A DNA stretch of 64,000 bases from Brachymonas denitrificans (GTDB taxonomy: Bacteria; Pseudomonadota; Gammaproteobacteria; Burkholderiales; Burkholderiaceae_C). Below, piece by piece: positions 51,412 to 60,674 of the stretch (position 1 is the stretch's first letter; each line of letters starts with the position of its first letter). The notes below the pieces were generated by a model that worked only from the letters and a program-made list of their open reading frames with translations, ran no database searches and was not told where the DNA came from. Position numbers and translations under genes: made by a program. The DNA lies in the NCBI RefSeq assembly GCF_907163135.1, contig NZ_CAJQUA010000001.1, forward strand, positions 759,001 through 823,000, in the 5' to 3' direction.

Positions 51412-52725
51412 ATGCGCCTGCTTCCCGATTCCGCCCTGAACCCCGGCGTGCGCCGCCGCGAGGTGTTCGGCTGGGCGATGTACGACTTTGCCAACTCGGG
51501 CTACACCACCGTGGTGCTCACGGCGGTGTTCTCCGCCTATTTCGTGGCGGGGATTGCGGGCAAGGCGGATTGGGCGACGCTGGCCTGGACGCTGGCGCTG
51601 GGCGTTTCCAATGCCGTGGTGATGCTGCTCATGCCGGCGATCGGTGCCTGGGCGGATGCGCATGCGCAGAAGAAGCGGCTGCTGATGCTGACCACGGCGG
51701 GCTGTGTGCTGGCCACGGCGGCGCTGGCGCTGGCGCAGCCGGGCATGGTGGCGCTGGCCGTGGGGCTGATCATTGTCTCCAACATCTTCTACAGCTTTGG
51801 CGAGTCGCTGACGGCTTCCTTCCTGCCGGAACTTGCGCGGCCGGAGGCCATGGGGCGCGTGAGCGGGCTGGGCTGGGGACTGGGCTATCTGGGCGGCATG
51901 CTGACGCTGGGGCTGTGTCTGGCCTACGTGCTGTGGGCGCAGCAGCGGGGCGAGCCGGCAGCGCGCTTTGTCCCGGTCACCATGCTGCTCACGGCCGTGA
52001 TGTACGGCTTGCCCGCGCTGGTCACCTTCGCCTTGCTGCGCGAACATGCGCGCCCTCCGGTGGCAGGCACCCGGGCGGCCGTGACCGTGGGTGATGCGCC
52101 GCGGCACCTGCGACAGACCTACCGGCAGGCCGCGCACTTGCCCGACCTGCGTCTGCTGCTGGGCAGCACTGTCTGCTACCAGGCGGGCGTGGCGGTGGCC
52201 ATCGCGCTGGCAGCCATCTATGCCGAACAGGTGATCGGCTTTGCGCCGCAGGAAACCATGGTGCTGATTCTGGTGCTGAACCTGGCGGCGGCACTGGGCG
52301 CGCTGGTGTTCGGCTATGTGCAGGACCGTATCGGCCACCGGCTGGCCCTGTCGCTCACGCTGGTGGGTTGGATCGCGGTGTGCGTGATCGCGGCGCTGGC
52401 GCAGAACAAGGCGCAGTTCTGGGTGGCGGCCACGATTGCCGGCCTGTGCATGGGCAGCAGCCAGTCGGCGGGGCGGGCCATGGTTGGCCTGTTTGCGCCG
52501 CCGCAGCAACTGGCGGAATTCTTCGGGCTATGGACCACGGCGACGCGCATTGCCAGCATTGTCGGGCCGATCAGCTACGGGCTGATTACCTGGCTGGCGG
52601 GGGGCAACCAGCGCATTGCCATCGTGGCCTGCAGTGCCTTCTTTGTCGCCGGATTGCTGTTCCTGTGGCCGATGCGGGTGCAGCGCGGGCGCGAGGCGGC
52701 GCTGGCGTCAGTGCAGGGGGCATGA
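51412..52725 (+). CDS. UMF1-type MFS transporter
   Basis: A 437-residue inner-membrane protein with about 12 helices. The N-terminal signature EVFGWAMYDFANSGYTTVVLTAVF (residues about 17-40) is typical of the UMF1/Atg22-like branch of the major facilitator superfamily. ADAHAQKKRLL after helix 2-3 and YVQDRIGHRLAL after helix 8 mark the two cytoplasmic loops. The substrate is unknown. It follows the hypothetical gene after 59 bases and converges with murI. Confidence 0.88.
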   Translation: MRLLPDSALNPGVRRREVFGWAMYDFANSGYTTVVLTAVFSAYFVAGIAGKADWATLAWTLALGVSNAVVMLLMPAIGAWADAHAQKKRLLMLTTAGCVLATAALALAQPGMVALAVGLIIVSNIFYSFGESLTASFLPELARPEAMGRVSGLGWGLGYLGGMLTLGLCLAYVLWAQQRGEPAARFVPVTMLLTAVMYGLPALVTFALLREHARPPVAGTRAAVTVGDAPRHLRQTYRQAAHLPDLRLLLGSTVCYQAGVAVAIALAAIYAEQVIGFAPQETMVLILVLNLAAALGALVFGYVQDRIGHRLALSLTLVGWIAVCVIAALAQNKAQFWVAATIAGLCMGSSQSAGRAMVGLFAPPQQLAEFFGLWTTATRIASIVGPISYGLITWLAGGNQRIAIVACSAFFVAGLLFLWPMRVQRGREAALASVQGA

Positions 52726-52782
52726 GCCCGCAGGAGTCCTGCAGGATCTCCGTGAGGTTTTTGCGCAAAGACCGGGCAGCGC

Positions 52783-53673
52783 TCAGTGGGCGGTGTAAGC
52801 CTGCAGCAGCTGTGCCTGCGGATGGGGCAGATGCAGCCACTGGCTGGCGGCCAGTTCCAGGCGCCTGGGCGCGGCGGTGCAGAGCAGCTCCAGTCGGCCA
52901 TGGTGCAGGGGCGAGTGCTCCAGCGTGGCCTGGCGCAGCAGGTGCGCTTGTTCCAGCAGCCGAGCCGTCTGGCGCGCCACGGGCTCGCCGGGCTCGATCA
53001 GGCGCACCCCCGGGCCGACCAGCGGGCGCAGCACATCGGCCGCAAACGGGTAGTGCGTGCAGCCCAGCACCAGCGTATCGATGCCGTTCTGCGCATCGTC
53101 CTGCACGAACGGGCCCAGGGCCTGCACGTAGCGGCGGCACAGGCTGTCCACGGTTTCGCCGTCGGGATTGGCCTGGTTGTCGAGGGCGTTCTCGATGGCC
53201 AGCGCCAGTCCGTTGCAGGCCTGGATATGCATCTGGCGGTCACCGGACCATTCCTGCACCAGCCGCTGGAAACGCTGGCTTTTCACTGTGGCGTGCGTGG
53301 CCATGATGCCGATATGGCCGGTCATGGTCAGGGCGGCGGCGGGCTTGATGGCGGGCTCGATGCCGACGATGGGCAGCTCTGGCCAGGCCGCACGGATCGC
53401 GTGTACGGCTTGCGCCGTGGCGGTGTTGCAGGCCACGACAAGCAGTTTGATGCCATAGGCATCGACCAGATGACGCGTGATGGCCAGGCTGCGTTGCTGG
53501 ATTTCTTCCGTGCTGCGTTCGCCGTAGGGTGCCCAGGCGGTATCGGCCAGATAGACGAAATCCTCCTGCGGCAGCAGGCGCAGCAACTGGCGCAGCACGC
53601 TCAACCCGCCCACGCCACTGTCGAAAACGCCAATGGGACGGGAGGCAAGTGCGGGATCGGGCTGCATGATCAA
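52783..53673 (-). CDS. murI: glutamate racemase
   Basis: MurI (296 residues) makes D-glutamate for peptidoglycan. The two catalytic cysteines lie in VVACNTATA near 80-88 and LGCTHYPF near 200-207; GVFDSGVGGLSVL near 15-27 binds the substrate. A second Met two codons in (MQPDPALAS) is an alternative start. Length is slightly above the family mean because of the tail. Confidence 0.95.
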   Translation of the reverse strand: MIMQPDPALASRPIGVFDSGVGGLSVLRQLLRLLPQEDFVYLADTAWAPYGERSTEEIQQRSLAITRHLVDAYGIKLLVVACNTATAQAVHAIRAAWPELPIVGIEPAIKPAAALTMTGHIGIMATHATVKSQRFQRLVQEWSGDRQMHIQACNGLALAIENALDNQANPDGETVDSLCRRYVQALGPFVQDDAQNGIDTLVLGCTHYPFAADVLRPLVGPGVRLIEPGEPVARQTARLLEQAHLLRQATLEHSPLHHGRLELLCTAAPRRLELAASQWLHLPHPQAQLLQAYTAH

Positions 53674-53888
53674 TCGGTCTGGACAGGCGGAGCAAACACT
53701 TCACTCCGCGATGGAAGCATGATGCCAGAAATGGCGTGCCGCCACGGGGTGCGGGCTGGGCGGCGGACACAAAAAAGCCGCCGCACCGGCCTTGCTCACG
53801 AAAACAGCGGGTTTTCGCAGCAAATACCGTGCAGGCGGCCGGCTGGCAGGAGCCGCGCGAAACAGCCCCGCCCGCAGTACGACGTGCC

Positions 53889-55442
53889 TCAGGCCGACGT
53901 GATGTCGATGCCCTTGAACTCGCCGCTGGCGATGCGCTTTTCCCACTCGGCCGGGCCGGTGATGTGGGCGCTGGTGCCGCCGGCATCCACGGCGACAGTC
54001 ACGGGCATGTCGACCACGTCGAATTCGTAGATGGCTTCCATGCCCAGGTCTTCAAAGCCGACCACCTTGGCGGCCTTGATCGCTTTGGATACCAGATAGG
54101 CGGCGCCACCCACGGCCATCAGGTAGGCCGACTTGTGGTTCTTGATCGACTCGATGGCGACCGGACCGCGCTCGGCCTTGCCGACCATGGCGATCAGGCC
54201 GGTCTGCTCCAGCATCATGTCGGTGAACTTGTCCATGCGGGTGGCGGTGGTCGGGCCGGCGGGGCCGACGACCTCGTCACCGACCGGATCGACCGGGCCC
54301 ACGTAGTAGATCACGCGGTTGGTGAAATCGACCGGCAGCTTTTCGCCCTTGGCCAGCATGTCCTGGATGCGCTTGTGCGCGGCATCGCGGCCGGTCAGCA
54401 TCTTGCCGTTGAGCAACAGGGTCTGGCCCGGCTTCCAGCTGGCGACTTCTTCCTTGGTCAGGGTGTTGAGGTCGACGCGCTTGCTGGTTTCGGTGTTGGG
54501 CGTCCAGTCGACCTTGGGCCACAGGTCCAGGCTCGGGGGATCCATGTAGACCGGACCGCTGCCGTCCATCACGAAGTGGGCGTGGCGTGTGGCGGCGCAG
54601 TTCGGGATCATGGCGACCGGCTTGGAAGCTGCGTGCGTGGGGTACATGTTGATCTTCACGTCCAGCACGGTGGTCAGGCCGCCCAGGCCTTGTGCGCCGA
54701 TGCCCAGTGCGTTGACCTTCTCGAACAGTTCCAGACGCAGCTTCTCGACGTCGGACAGTTCCGCGCCGGAAGAGGCCTTTTCCTGCAGCTCGTACATGTC
54801 CAGGTCTTCCATCAGCGCCTGCTTGGCCATCAGCATGGCTTTTTCGGCAGTGCCGCCGATGCCGATGCCCAGCATGCCGGGCGGGCACCAGCCGGCGCCC
54901 ATCAGCGGCACGGTCTTGAGCACCCAGTCCACCAGGTTGTCGCTGGGGTTGAGCATGACGAATTTGGTCTTGTTTTCGGAGCCGCCGCCCTTGGCCGCCA
55001 CGGTCACGTCCAGCTTGTCGCCGGGTACCAGCTCGACGTGGATCACGGCGGGGGTGTTGTCCTTGGTGTTCTTGCGGGCAAACTGCGGATCGGCCACGAC
55101 GGAGGCGCGCAGGCGGTTGTCGGGGTTGTTGTAGCCGCGGCGCACGCCTTCGTTGATGGCGTCATCAAGGCTGCCGGTCAGGCCTTCGAAGCGCACGTCC
55201 ATGCCTACTTTGAGGAACACGTTGACGATGCCGGTGTCCTGGCAGATCGGGCGGTGGCCGGTGGCGCTCATCTTGCTGTTGGTGAGGATCTGCGCCATTG
55301 CGTCCTTGGCGGCGGGCGATTGCTCGCGCTCGTAGGCACGCGCCAGGTGCTGGATGTAGTCGGCCGGGTGGTAGAAGCTGATGTACTGCAGCGCCGCAGC
55401 AATCGATTCGATCAGGTCATCCTGCTTGATGATGGTGGTCAT
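53889..55442 (-). CDS. fumA: class I fumarate hydratase
   Basis: A 517-residue iron-sulfur class I fumarase (fumarate to malate in the TCA cycle), alpha and beta domains in one chain. Cluster-region cysteines are seen in RPICQDTGIVNVF (near 78), IPNCAATRHAHF (near 280) and GWCPPGMLGIGIGG (near 190). The beta domain ends VDAGGTSAHITGPAEWEKRI. The start MTTIIKQDDLIESI has AAGGAA 6 bases upstream. The gene could equally be named fumB. Confidence 0.93.
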   Translation of the reverse strand: MTTIIKQDDLIESIAAALQYISFYHPADYIQHLARAYEREQSPAAKDAMAQILTNSKMSATGHRPICQDTGIVNVFLKVGMDVRFEGLTGSLDDAINEGVRRGYNNPDNRLRASVVADPQFARKNTKDNTPAVIHVELVPGDKLDVTVAAKGGGSENKTKFVMLNPSDNLVDWVLKTVPLMGAGWCPPGMLGIGIGGTAEKAMLMAKQALMEDLDMYELQEKASSGAELSDVEKLRLELFEKVNALGIGAQGLGGLTTVLDVKINMYPTHAASKPVAMIPNCAATRHAHFVMDGSGPVYMDPPSLDLWPKVDWTPNTETSKRVDLNTLTKEEVASWKPGQTLLLNGKMLTGRDAAHKRIQDMLAKGEKLPVDFTNRVIYYVGPVDPVGDEVVGPAGPTTATRMDKFTDMMLEQTGLIAMVGKAERGPVAIESIKNHKSAYLMAVGGAAYLVSKAIKAAKVVGFEDLGMEAIYEFDVVDMPVTVAVDAGGTSAHITGPAEWEKRIASGEFKGIDITSA

Positions 55443-55608
55443 GGGTGTTCCTTGGGTCTGTTCAAGTAATGGCAATACCTCACTGGCCGACTGCGCCAGC
55501 GTTTTGCAGGCGTTATTGTGCCTTGTCTGGCTGACGGCTTGCTAACTGGGTGCAAACGCGTCCCTGCCCGGCATCGGCGCGCACCGGGTGGCTTTGCATG
55601 CACCAGAC

Positions 55609-55636
55609 AAAAATGGCCACGCATCAGCGTAGCCAT
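55609..55636 (-). terminator. intrinsic terminator of the gene at 55684
   Basis: ATGGCTACGC pairs with GCGTGGCCAT (one mismatch) around TGAT, with TTTTTG following on the minus strand, 48 bases past the stop codon. Confidence 0.8.
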
Positions 55637-55683
55637 GGTGTCGTTAGCATCCCGGAATGGATTCAGGACGCCAGCCAGCGCAT

Positions 55684-56265
55684 TCAGGTGGCTGAATCCT
55701 GACCCGGGCGCCCCAGCCATTTGCCCAGCGTGCGCTTGCGTGCCGGGGTTTCCAGGGGCAATTCCAGCGACTGCGCGGGCGGCAGCAGTTCGGCCAGCCC
55801 GGCTTCGCGCAGCACCCGCACGCAGTCGCGGATGTGTTGCTCGCCCAGATAGCGCAGGGCGGTATAGCCCAGCGCGGCGGCCGCCATCTGGCCCGCCAGC
55901 GGCACGTACTTGACGGCCTGCTTGGTCGTCAGGCGCATGCCCACCATGCGCGCGGCGCGCAGCACCAGCTCCTTGGTCACCAGGCGGCCCACCATCACCG
56001 CGCCGACGGCGGCAATCGCTTTCTGGATGCGCTCCTGCTTCTGCGGATCGAGCCGGGCGATCTGCGCCTGCGTCAGGCCGAACTCCTGGTTGATCTGCGG
56101 AATCACCTTGGTCATGAGCGAGGCGTCCACCAGCCAGTCCACGCCCGGAATCGGCACCATGCTGGTGACGGCGCCCGTCATGGCCTTCTTGTGCAGCAGC
56201 TTGCGCGAACGGACGATCGCTGCTTCCAGACGGGGATCTCCCTGGGCCATGTCCATGGCATTCAT
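55684..56265 (-). CDS. DUF697-like protein of unknown function
   Basis: A 193-residue protein that resembles DUF697/EcsC-type segments: AAIVRSRKLLHKKAMTGAVTSMVPIPGVDWLVDASLMTKVIPQIN (residues about 16-60, seen in parts), with the PIPGVDW loop that in this group joins two amphipathic membrane-associated helices. Two further hydrophobic helices follow (AVGAVMVGRLVTKELVL, PLAGQMAAAALGYTALRYLG). AGGAG lies 7 bases before the chosen start MNAMDMAQGDPR. Function is unknown. Confidence 0.75.
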   Translation of the reverse strand: MNAMDMAQGDPRLEAAIVRSRKLLHKKAMTGAVTSMVPIPGVDWLVDASLMTKVIPQINQEFGLTQAQIARLDPQKQERIQKAIAAVGAVMVGRLVTKELVLRAARMVGMRLTTKQAVKYVPLAGQMAAAALGYTALRYLGEQHIRDCVRVLREAGLAELLPPAQSLELPLETPARKRTLGKWLGRPGQDSAT

Positions 56266-56519
56266 GTGCGTACTCCTTGTGGTGGGCGACGATGCCGCAT
56301 GCGCGGCCATCCCATATGCGGGGGAGCGCAAACCGCTTCAATCCCCGGGCGGAGCCTGATTGTTACGGCTTGCATCCGGCGCTGCAAGATGCGCTTGCCG
56401 TGCGTTGCGGCGGAAAGCGGTACTGCATCACGTTTTCCGGCAGGTGAATGCTGCATTCAGCTTCGGCCATCCGGGCTGGCTACACTTGCTGCTTACTTTC
56501 CACTTCGAGCCCATTTGCC

Positions 56520-57650
56520 ATGCAAGCCCTAGCCATTTACGCCGGACCTGCCGCCTTGCGCCATGTACAGCAGCATGGCCTGTTGCCCAGGCACATCGGG
56601 GTGATTCCCGCTGCGGCGGGCGGGCCCAAGGGGCTGATGCTGCTGCGCATGGACCAGTTCCTGTTCGGTGACTGGCTGCCACGCAGTGCGCAGCCGGTGC
56701 ATCTGGTGGGTGCCTCGATCGGCGCCTGGCGCATGGCAACCGCCTGCCTGCCCGATGCGGTGCAGGCCTTCCAGCTGCTCGAGTACAACTACATCAACGA
56801 GGAATTCCAGACGCGCACGGTACGCGGGCGCAAGCGCCTGCCGCCGCCATCCGAAGTGAGCGCAGCCTTTGCCCGCAATCTGCAGCAGTTCTATGGCGGC
56901 CGCGTCGAAGAGGTGCTGGAACATCCGCGCTACCGCCTGCATGTGGTCACGGCACGCGGGCGGCATCTGCTGGCGCGCGAGGGGGCAGGGCGCAGCCATC
57001 TCGGCTATCTGGCGGCCTATGGTGCCAACGCCTGGAACCGGCAGGCACTGTCGCACTGGCTGGACCGCGTGGTGTTCTCCGCGCCGACGGTGGAGCGCAA
57101 CGGGCTGGGTGCACTTCCTTTTGACACCGCCGATTTCCGCACGCACCAGGTGGCCCTGACGCCCGACAACTTCATGCCTGCGCTGCAGGCCAGCGGCTCG
57201 ATTCCCTTCGTGCTGCAGGCCGTGCACGACATCCCGGGCGCGCCGCGCGGCGCCTACTGGGATGGCGGCATCACCGACTACCACCTGCACCTGCGCTATC
57301 TGCAGGGGCAGGCCGCCGCCCCGGCCAGCGCGGACGGTACCGGCAGCATCGTGCTCTATCCCCACTTCCAGCAGGCCGTGGTGCCGGGCTGGCTCGACAA
57401 GGCGCTGCAATGGCGCCATGCCAGCACGTCTGCGCTGGACCACATGCTGCTGCTCGCGCCCGATCCGGATTGGGTGCGCCAGCTGCCCAACGGCAAGCTG
57501 CCGGACCGCAACGACTTCAAACACTATATCGACGACCACGCAGGCCGCGTCAAGGCCTGGACGCAGGCGGTGGCGGCCAGCCAGCAGCTGGTGGAAGAAT
57601 TCGCCGAATGGCTGGAGCGTCCCGATCCATCGCGCATCAGGCCACTATGA
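56520..57650 (+). CDS. patatin-like phospholipase
   Basis: A 376-residue protein with the patatin catalytic dyad: nucleophile S66 in GASIGA (GXSXG) and the later DGGI (near 250) supplying Asp. An oxyanion-type glycine cluster (AAAGGPKGLM, 31-40) is nearby. It probably hydrolyses lipid acyl esters; there is no signal peptide, so it acts in the cytoplasm or at the inner membrane. It is followed after 27 bases by an esterase gene, a likely two- or three-gene lipid unit. Confidence 0.87.
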   Translation: MQALAIYAGPAALRHVQQHGLLPRHIGVIPAAAGGPKGLMLLRMDQFLFGDWLPRSAQPVHLVGASIGAWRMATACLPDAVQAFQLLEYNYINEEFQTRTVRGRKRLPPPSEVSAAFARNLQQFYGGRVEEVLEHPRYRLHVVTARGRHLLAREGAGRSHLGYLAAYGANAWNRQALSHWLDRVVFSAPTVERNGLGALPFDTADFRTHQVALTPDNFMPALQASGSIPFVLQAVHDIPGAPRGAYWDGGITDYHLHLRYLQGQAAAPASADGTGSIVLYPHFQQAVVPGWLDKALQWRHASTSALDHMLLLAPDPDWVRQLPNGKLPDRNDFKHYIDDHAGRVKAWTQAVAASQQLVEEFAEWLERPDPSRIRPL

Positions 57651-57677
57651 TGGCAGGCTGATTCTTCCGAAATTTCC

Positions 57678-58658
57678 ATGCACCTGCCCGATCCCCATAT
57701 TCAGCCTGAAGCCTGGCGCCATCTCAAGCCGCACGTCCGCCATCTGTTGCAGCGCATCCACCGCAAGCCGCGTCCACCCATGGAATCGCTGCCGGTCGAT
57801 CTGGCGCGCGAAGCCTATGCCATGGGCTCGCATGTGCTCGAAGTGGATGCCCCCGCGCTGGCGCGCGTCGAAGACCTGCAGATTCCCAACCGCGACGGCC
57901 ATCCCCTGCCGGCGCGTCTGTATGCACCGCTGGCCGAAGGGCAGGGCGTGCTGCCTGTGCTGGTGTTCTTCCATGGAGGCGGCTTCGTCGTGGGCAGCGT
58001 GGAGACGCATGACACGCTGTGCCGCGTGCTGAGCCACCTGAGCGGCTGCGCCGTGCTGTCGGTGGATTACCGTCTGGCGCCCGAACACAAGTTCCCTGCA
58101 GCCTTCAACGATGCCTGGGATGCGGTGCACTGGGTCTCGCAACACGCAGCCGTGCTGGGCCTGGATGAAACCCGCATCGCAGTGGGTGGCGACAGTGCCG
58201 GCGGCACACTGGCGGCGGGCTGTGCCGTACAGGCCGCGCAAGAGGGCATTTCGCTGCGCCTGCAGCTGCTGTTCTACCCCGGCATGCAGGCCGAGGCGCT
58301 CACGCCGTCCCGCAAGCTCTATGCCGAAGGCTTTCTGCTCACCGAACCGCAGATCCAGTGGATGTTCCACACCTTCGTCGAGGATGCTGCACAGTTTGCC
58401 GACTGGCGCTTTGCCCCCATCCACGCCGAGCATGTGGATGGCGTGGCGCCGCTGTGGCTGGGCCTGGCGGAATGCGATCCGATTGCGGACGACAGCCTGC
58501 TCTGGGCCGACAAGCTGCGCCATGCCGGCGTGCCGGTGGAGCTGGAGGTCTACCACGGCGTGATCCACGAATTCATCAAGATGGGGCACGCCATTCCCGA
58601 GGCAAGACAGGCACACCAGGATGCGGCGCGCGCCCTGCGCGAGGCGCTGCAGCCCTGA
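57678..58658 (+). CDS. HSL-type alpha/beta hydrolase (esterase)
   Basis: A 326-residue hydrolase of the hormone-sensitive lipase group. The oxyanion motif HGGG is at 99-102 and the nucleophile S173 is in GDSAGG (171-176). The catalytic Asp (AECDPIADD) and His (HGVIHEFIKM) follow near 265 and 295. It lacks a signal peptide. It belongs to the same strand and short-gap group as the patatin-like and thioesterase genes. Confidence 0.92.
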   Translation: MHLPDPHIQPEAWRHLKPHVRHLLQRIHRKPRPPMESLPVDLAREAYAMGSHVLEVDAPALARVEDLQIPNRDGHPLPARLYAPLAEGQGVLPVLVFFHGGGFVVGSVETHDTLCRVLSHLSGCAVLSVDYRLAPEHKFPAAFNDAWDAVHWVSQHAAVLGLDETRIAVGGDSAGGTLAAGCAVQAAQEGISLRLQLLFYPGMQAEALTPSRKLYAEGFLLTEPQIQWMFHTFVEDAAQFADWRFAPIHAEHVDGVAPLWLGLAECDPIADDSLLWADKLRHAGVPVELEVYHGVIHEFIKMGHAIPEARQAHQDAARALREALQP

Positions 58659-58684
58659 TTTGCACGTACAAGGAAGTCATTGCC

Positions 58685-59590
58685 ATGAGCCAGGCCGTTT
58701 TCTCGGCGTCCAGCCGTTCCTCCTTCCGCCACGTCACTCGCCTGCGTGTGCGCTGGTTGGAGGTGGACATGCAGAACATCGTCTTCAACGCGCACTATCT
58801 CGCCTGGTATGACACCGCCTTCAGCGACTACTGGCGCAGTCTCGGCCTGGCCTATGGCGACACCATGCGCCGCTTTGGCTGTGACGTGTACCTGAAGAAG
58901 GCGACGACCGAGTTTCACGCCAGCGCAAAACTGGATGATCTGGTCGAGGTCTGCCTGCGCTGCGAGCGTATCGGCAACAGCAGTTTGCTGTTCACCGGGG
59001 CGGTGTTTGGCGGCAACCAGCTGCTCAACAGCGCGGAGCTGCTCTACGTCTATGCAGATCCGGTGCAGCAGCGCGCCATGCCGGTGCCGGAGCCCTTGCG
59101 GGATCTGTATGGCACCTTTGAATCCGGCGTGGAGATGACCCACTGCCGCACCGGCGACTGGTCAACCCTGAGCGAACTCGCACGCGCGGTGCGCGAACCC
59201 GTCTTCGTGCAGGAGCAGGGCTTCGCACCCGAAGAGGAATACGATGGCCTGGACGAAACCGCGCTGCATGCGGTGGTGAGCAACCGCATCGGCATGGCGC
59301 TGGCCACCGCCCGTTTGCTGCCCACGCTGGAGCTGGAGGAAGAGGGCAGGCCGCTGCGCATCGGTCGCATCGGCCGCGTGGCCGTGCTGCAGCCCTTGCG
59401 CGGCACGGGCGCCGGCCAGTTGGTGATGCAGGCCCTGCAGCAAAGCGCGCGCATGCGCGGCGACAGCCATATCCAGCTGGGCGCGCAGCTGTCGGCAGCC
59501 GGTTTCTATCGCCGCCTGGGGTACCAGCCCTTCGGCCCTGTCTACGAAGAGTGCGGTGTGCCGCACCAGGACATGCGTCTGGCGTTGTAA
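58685..59590 (+). CDS. thioesterase-acetyltransferase fusion
   Basis: The 301-residue protein has two domains. Residues 1 to about 145 form a YbgC/FadM-type 4HBT hot-dog thioesterase (VRWLEVDMQNIVFNAHYLAWYDTAF, with the catalytic-position Asp and the Tyr/Asn loop). Residues about 150-301 are a GNAT domain of the ElaA type (GRIGRVAVLQPLRGTGAGQLVM, with the acetyl-CoA loop). It could hydrolyse an acyl-CoA and acylate a target, but this is not tested. It is the third gene on the strand after the two lipid hydrolases. Confidence 0.88.
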   Translation: MSQAVFSASSRSSFRHVTRLRVRWLEVDMQNIVFNAHYLAWYDTAFSDYWRSLGLAYGDTMRRFGCDVYLKKATTEFHASAKLDDLVEVCLRCERIGNSSLLFTGAVFGGNQLLNSAELLYVYADPVQQRAMPVPEPLRDLYGTFESGVEMTHCRTGDWSTLSELARAVREPVFVQEQGFAPEEEYDGLDETALHAVVSNRIGMALATARLLPTLELEEEGRPLRIGRIGRVAVLQPLRGTGAGQLVMQALQQSARMRGDSHIQLGAQLSAAGFYRRLGYQPFGPVYEECGVPHQDMRLAL

Positions 59591-59650
59591 AACAGCTCAG
59601 GTCGCCACCGGGCTGGCGGCGGGATAGGGCAAAGCAATCCGCAGAAAGGG

Positions 59651-60532
59651 TCAGACCGAGATCAGCACGTCGCTCTGCACTTCGGTCAGCACGCGCTTGG
59701 TGACGCTGCCGAGCAGCATCTCGGTCAGCGCGTTTTCGCCGTGTTTGCCCAGCACGATCAGCTCGGCGTACTGTTCCTGCTCCTGCTCGACGATGCGCAT
59801 CACCGGGTCGCCCTGCAGCACGAGCAGGCGCGTGCTGTCCAGCGGCAGGCCGGCGTCGTCGCGCAATGCCTGCAGCTTCTGCGTGGCTTCCTGGCGGGCC
59901 TGGTCACGGTAGTGGGCGAAGGTGTCGTGCTCAACGCTGGCGTAGCGCAGGTAGCCGGCAAACGGCACCTCGTACACATGCAGCAGCACCAGTTCCGCCC
60001 CCGGGGCAATCTGCTGCGCATGGCGGATGGCCTGCAGCGAGGCCTTCGAGAAATCCACCGGAACCAGCACGTTGCGGTAGGGCTCGTGCATGGGCTGCTT
60101 CACCACCAGCACCGGACAGGCGGCGGTATTGAGCAGGCGCTCCGCCGTCGAGCCCAGCAGCAGGTGCCGCATGAAACTTTCGCCGCGCGAGCCGCACACC
60201 AGCAGGTCGGCATTGCGCGCGTATTCGCCCAGTACCGGCAGCAGCGAACCGAATTCGACATGCGCGTTCATGGGCAATTCGCCCAGACGCTTGTGCAGGG
60301 CGAACCGCAACTCGTCCAGCTTCTCGCTGGCACGCGTGGCCACGCGCTCCTTCAGTTCCTCGGGCCCCACGCCCATCATGTGGCGCAGTTTTTCCAGTGG
60401 CGTCAGATCCGCCACGTGCACGACTTCCATTTGCGCCTCCACTTGTCGCGCTAGCAGGGCGGCGCGCTCGACGGCGTGGCGGGCTGGCGCGGAAAGGTCG
60501 GTGGCGGCAAGAATGTGCTTGAAATCGGGCAT
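59651..60532 (-). CDS. tandem universal stress protein
   Basis: A 293-residue cytoplasmic protein with two UspA domains (about 1-140 and 150-293). Each has an ATP-binding loop of the G-2X-G-9X-G(S/T) type: GSRGESFMRHLLLGST and GKHGENALTEMLLGSV. It probably aids survival under starvation or stress. The start MPDFKHILAATDLSAP is canonical; 22 upstream codons are open without homology. Confidence 0.9.
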   Translation of the reverse strand: MPDFKHILAATDLSAPARHAVERAALLARQVEAQMEVVHVADLTPLEKLRHMMGVGPEELKERVATRASEKLDELRFALHKRLGELPMNAHVEFGSLLPVLGEYARNADLLVCGSRGESFMRHLLLGSTAERLLNTAACPVLVVKQPMHEPYRNVLVPVDFSKASLQAIRHAQQIAPGAELVLLHVYEVPFAGYLRYASVEHDTFAHYRDQARQEATQKLQALRDDAGLPLDSTRLLVLQGDPVMRIVEQEQEQYAELIVLGKHGENALTEMLLGSVTKRVLTEVQSDVLISV

Positions 60533-60674
60533 TGTCGGGACGTGCGGATGCAGTGAGGGGCTGAAAACGGACTTGCCGGCCATGACAGGATGCGTCAAAC
60601 GGCCGGTGCCGGTTCAGGGCGGGAATTTGTCATCTGTGCCCCGTATCATGACATGCTTGTTCCCATGCCTTGCC

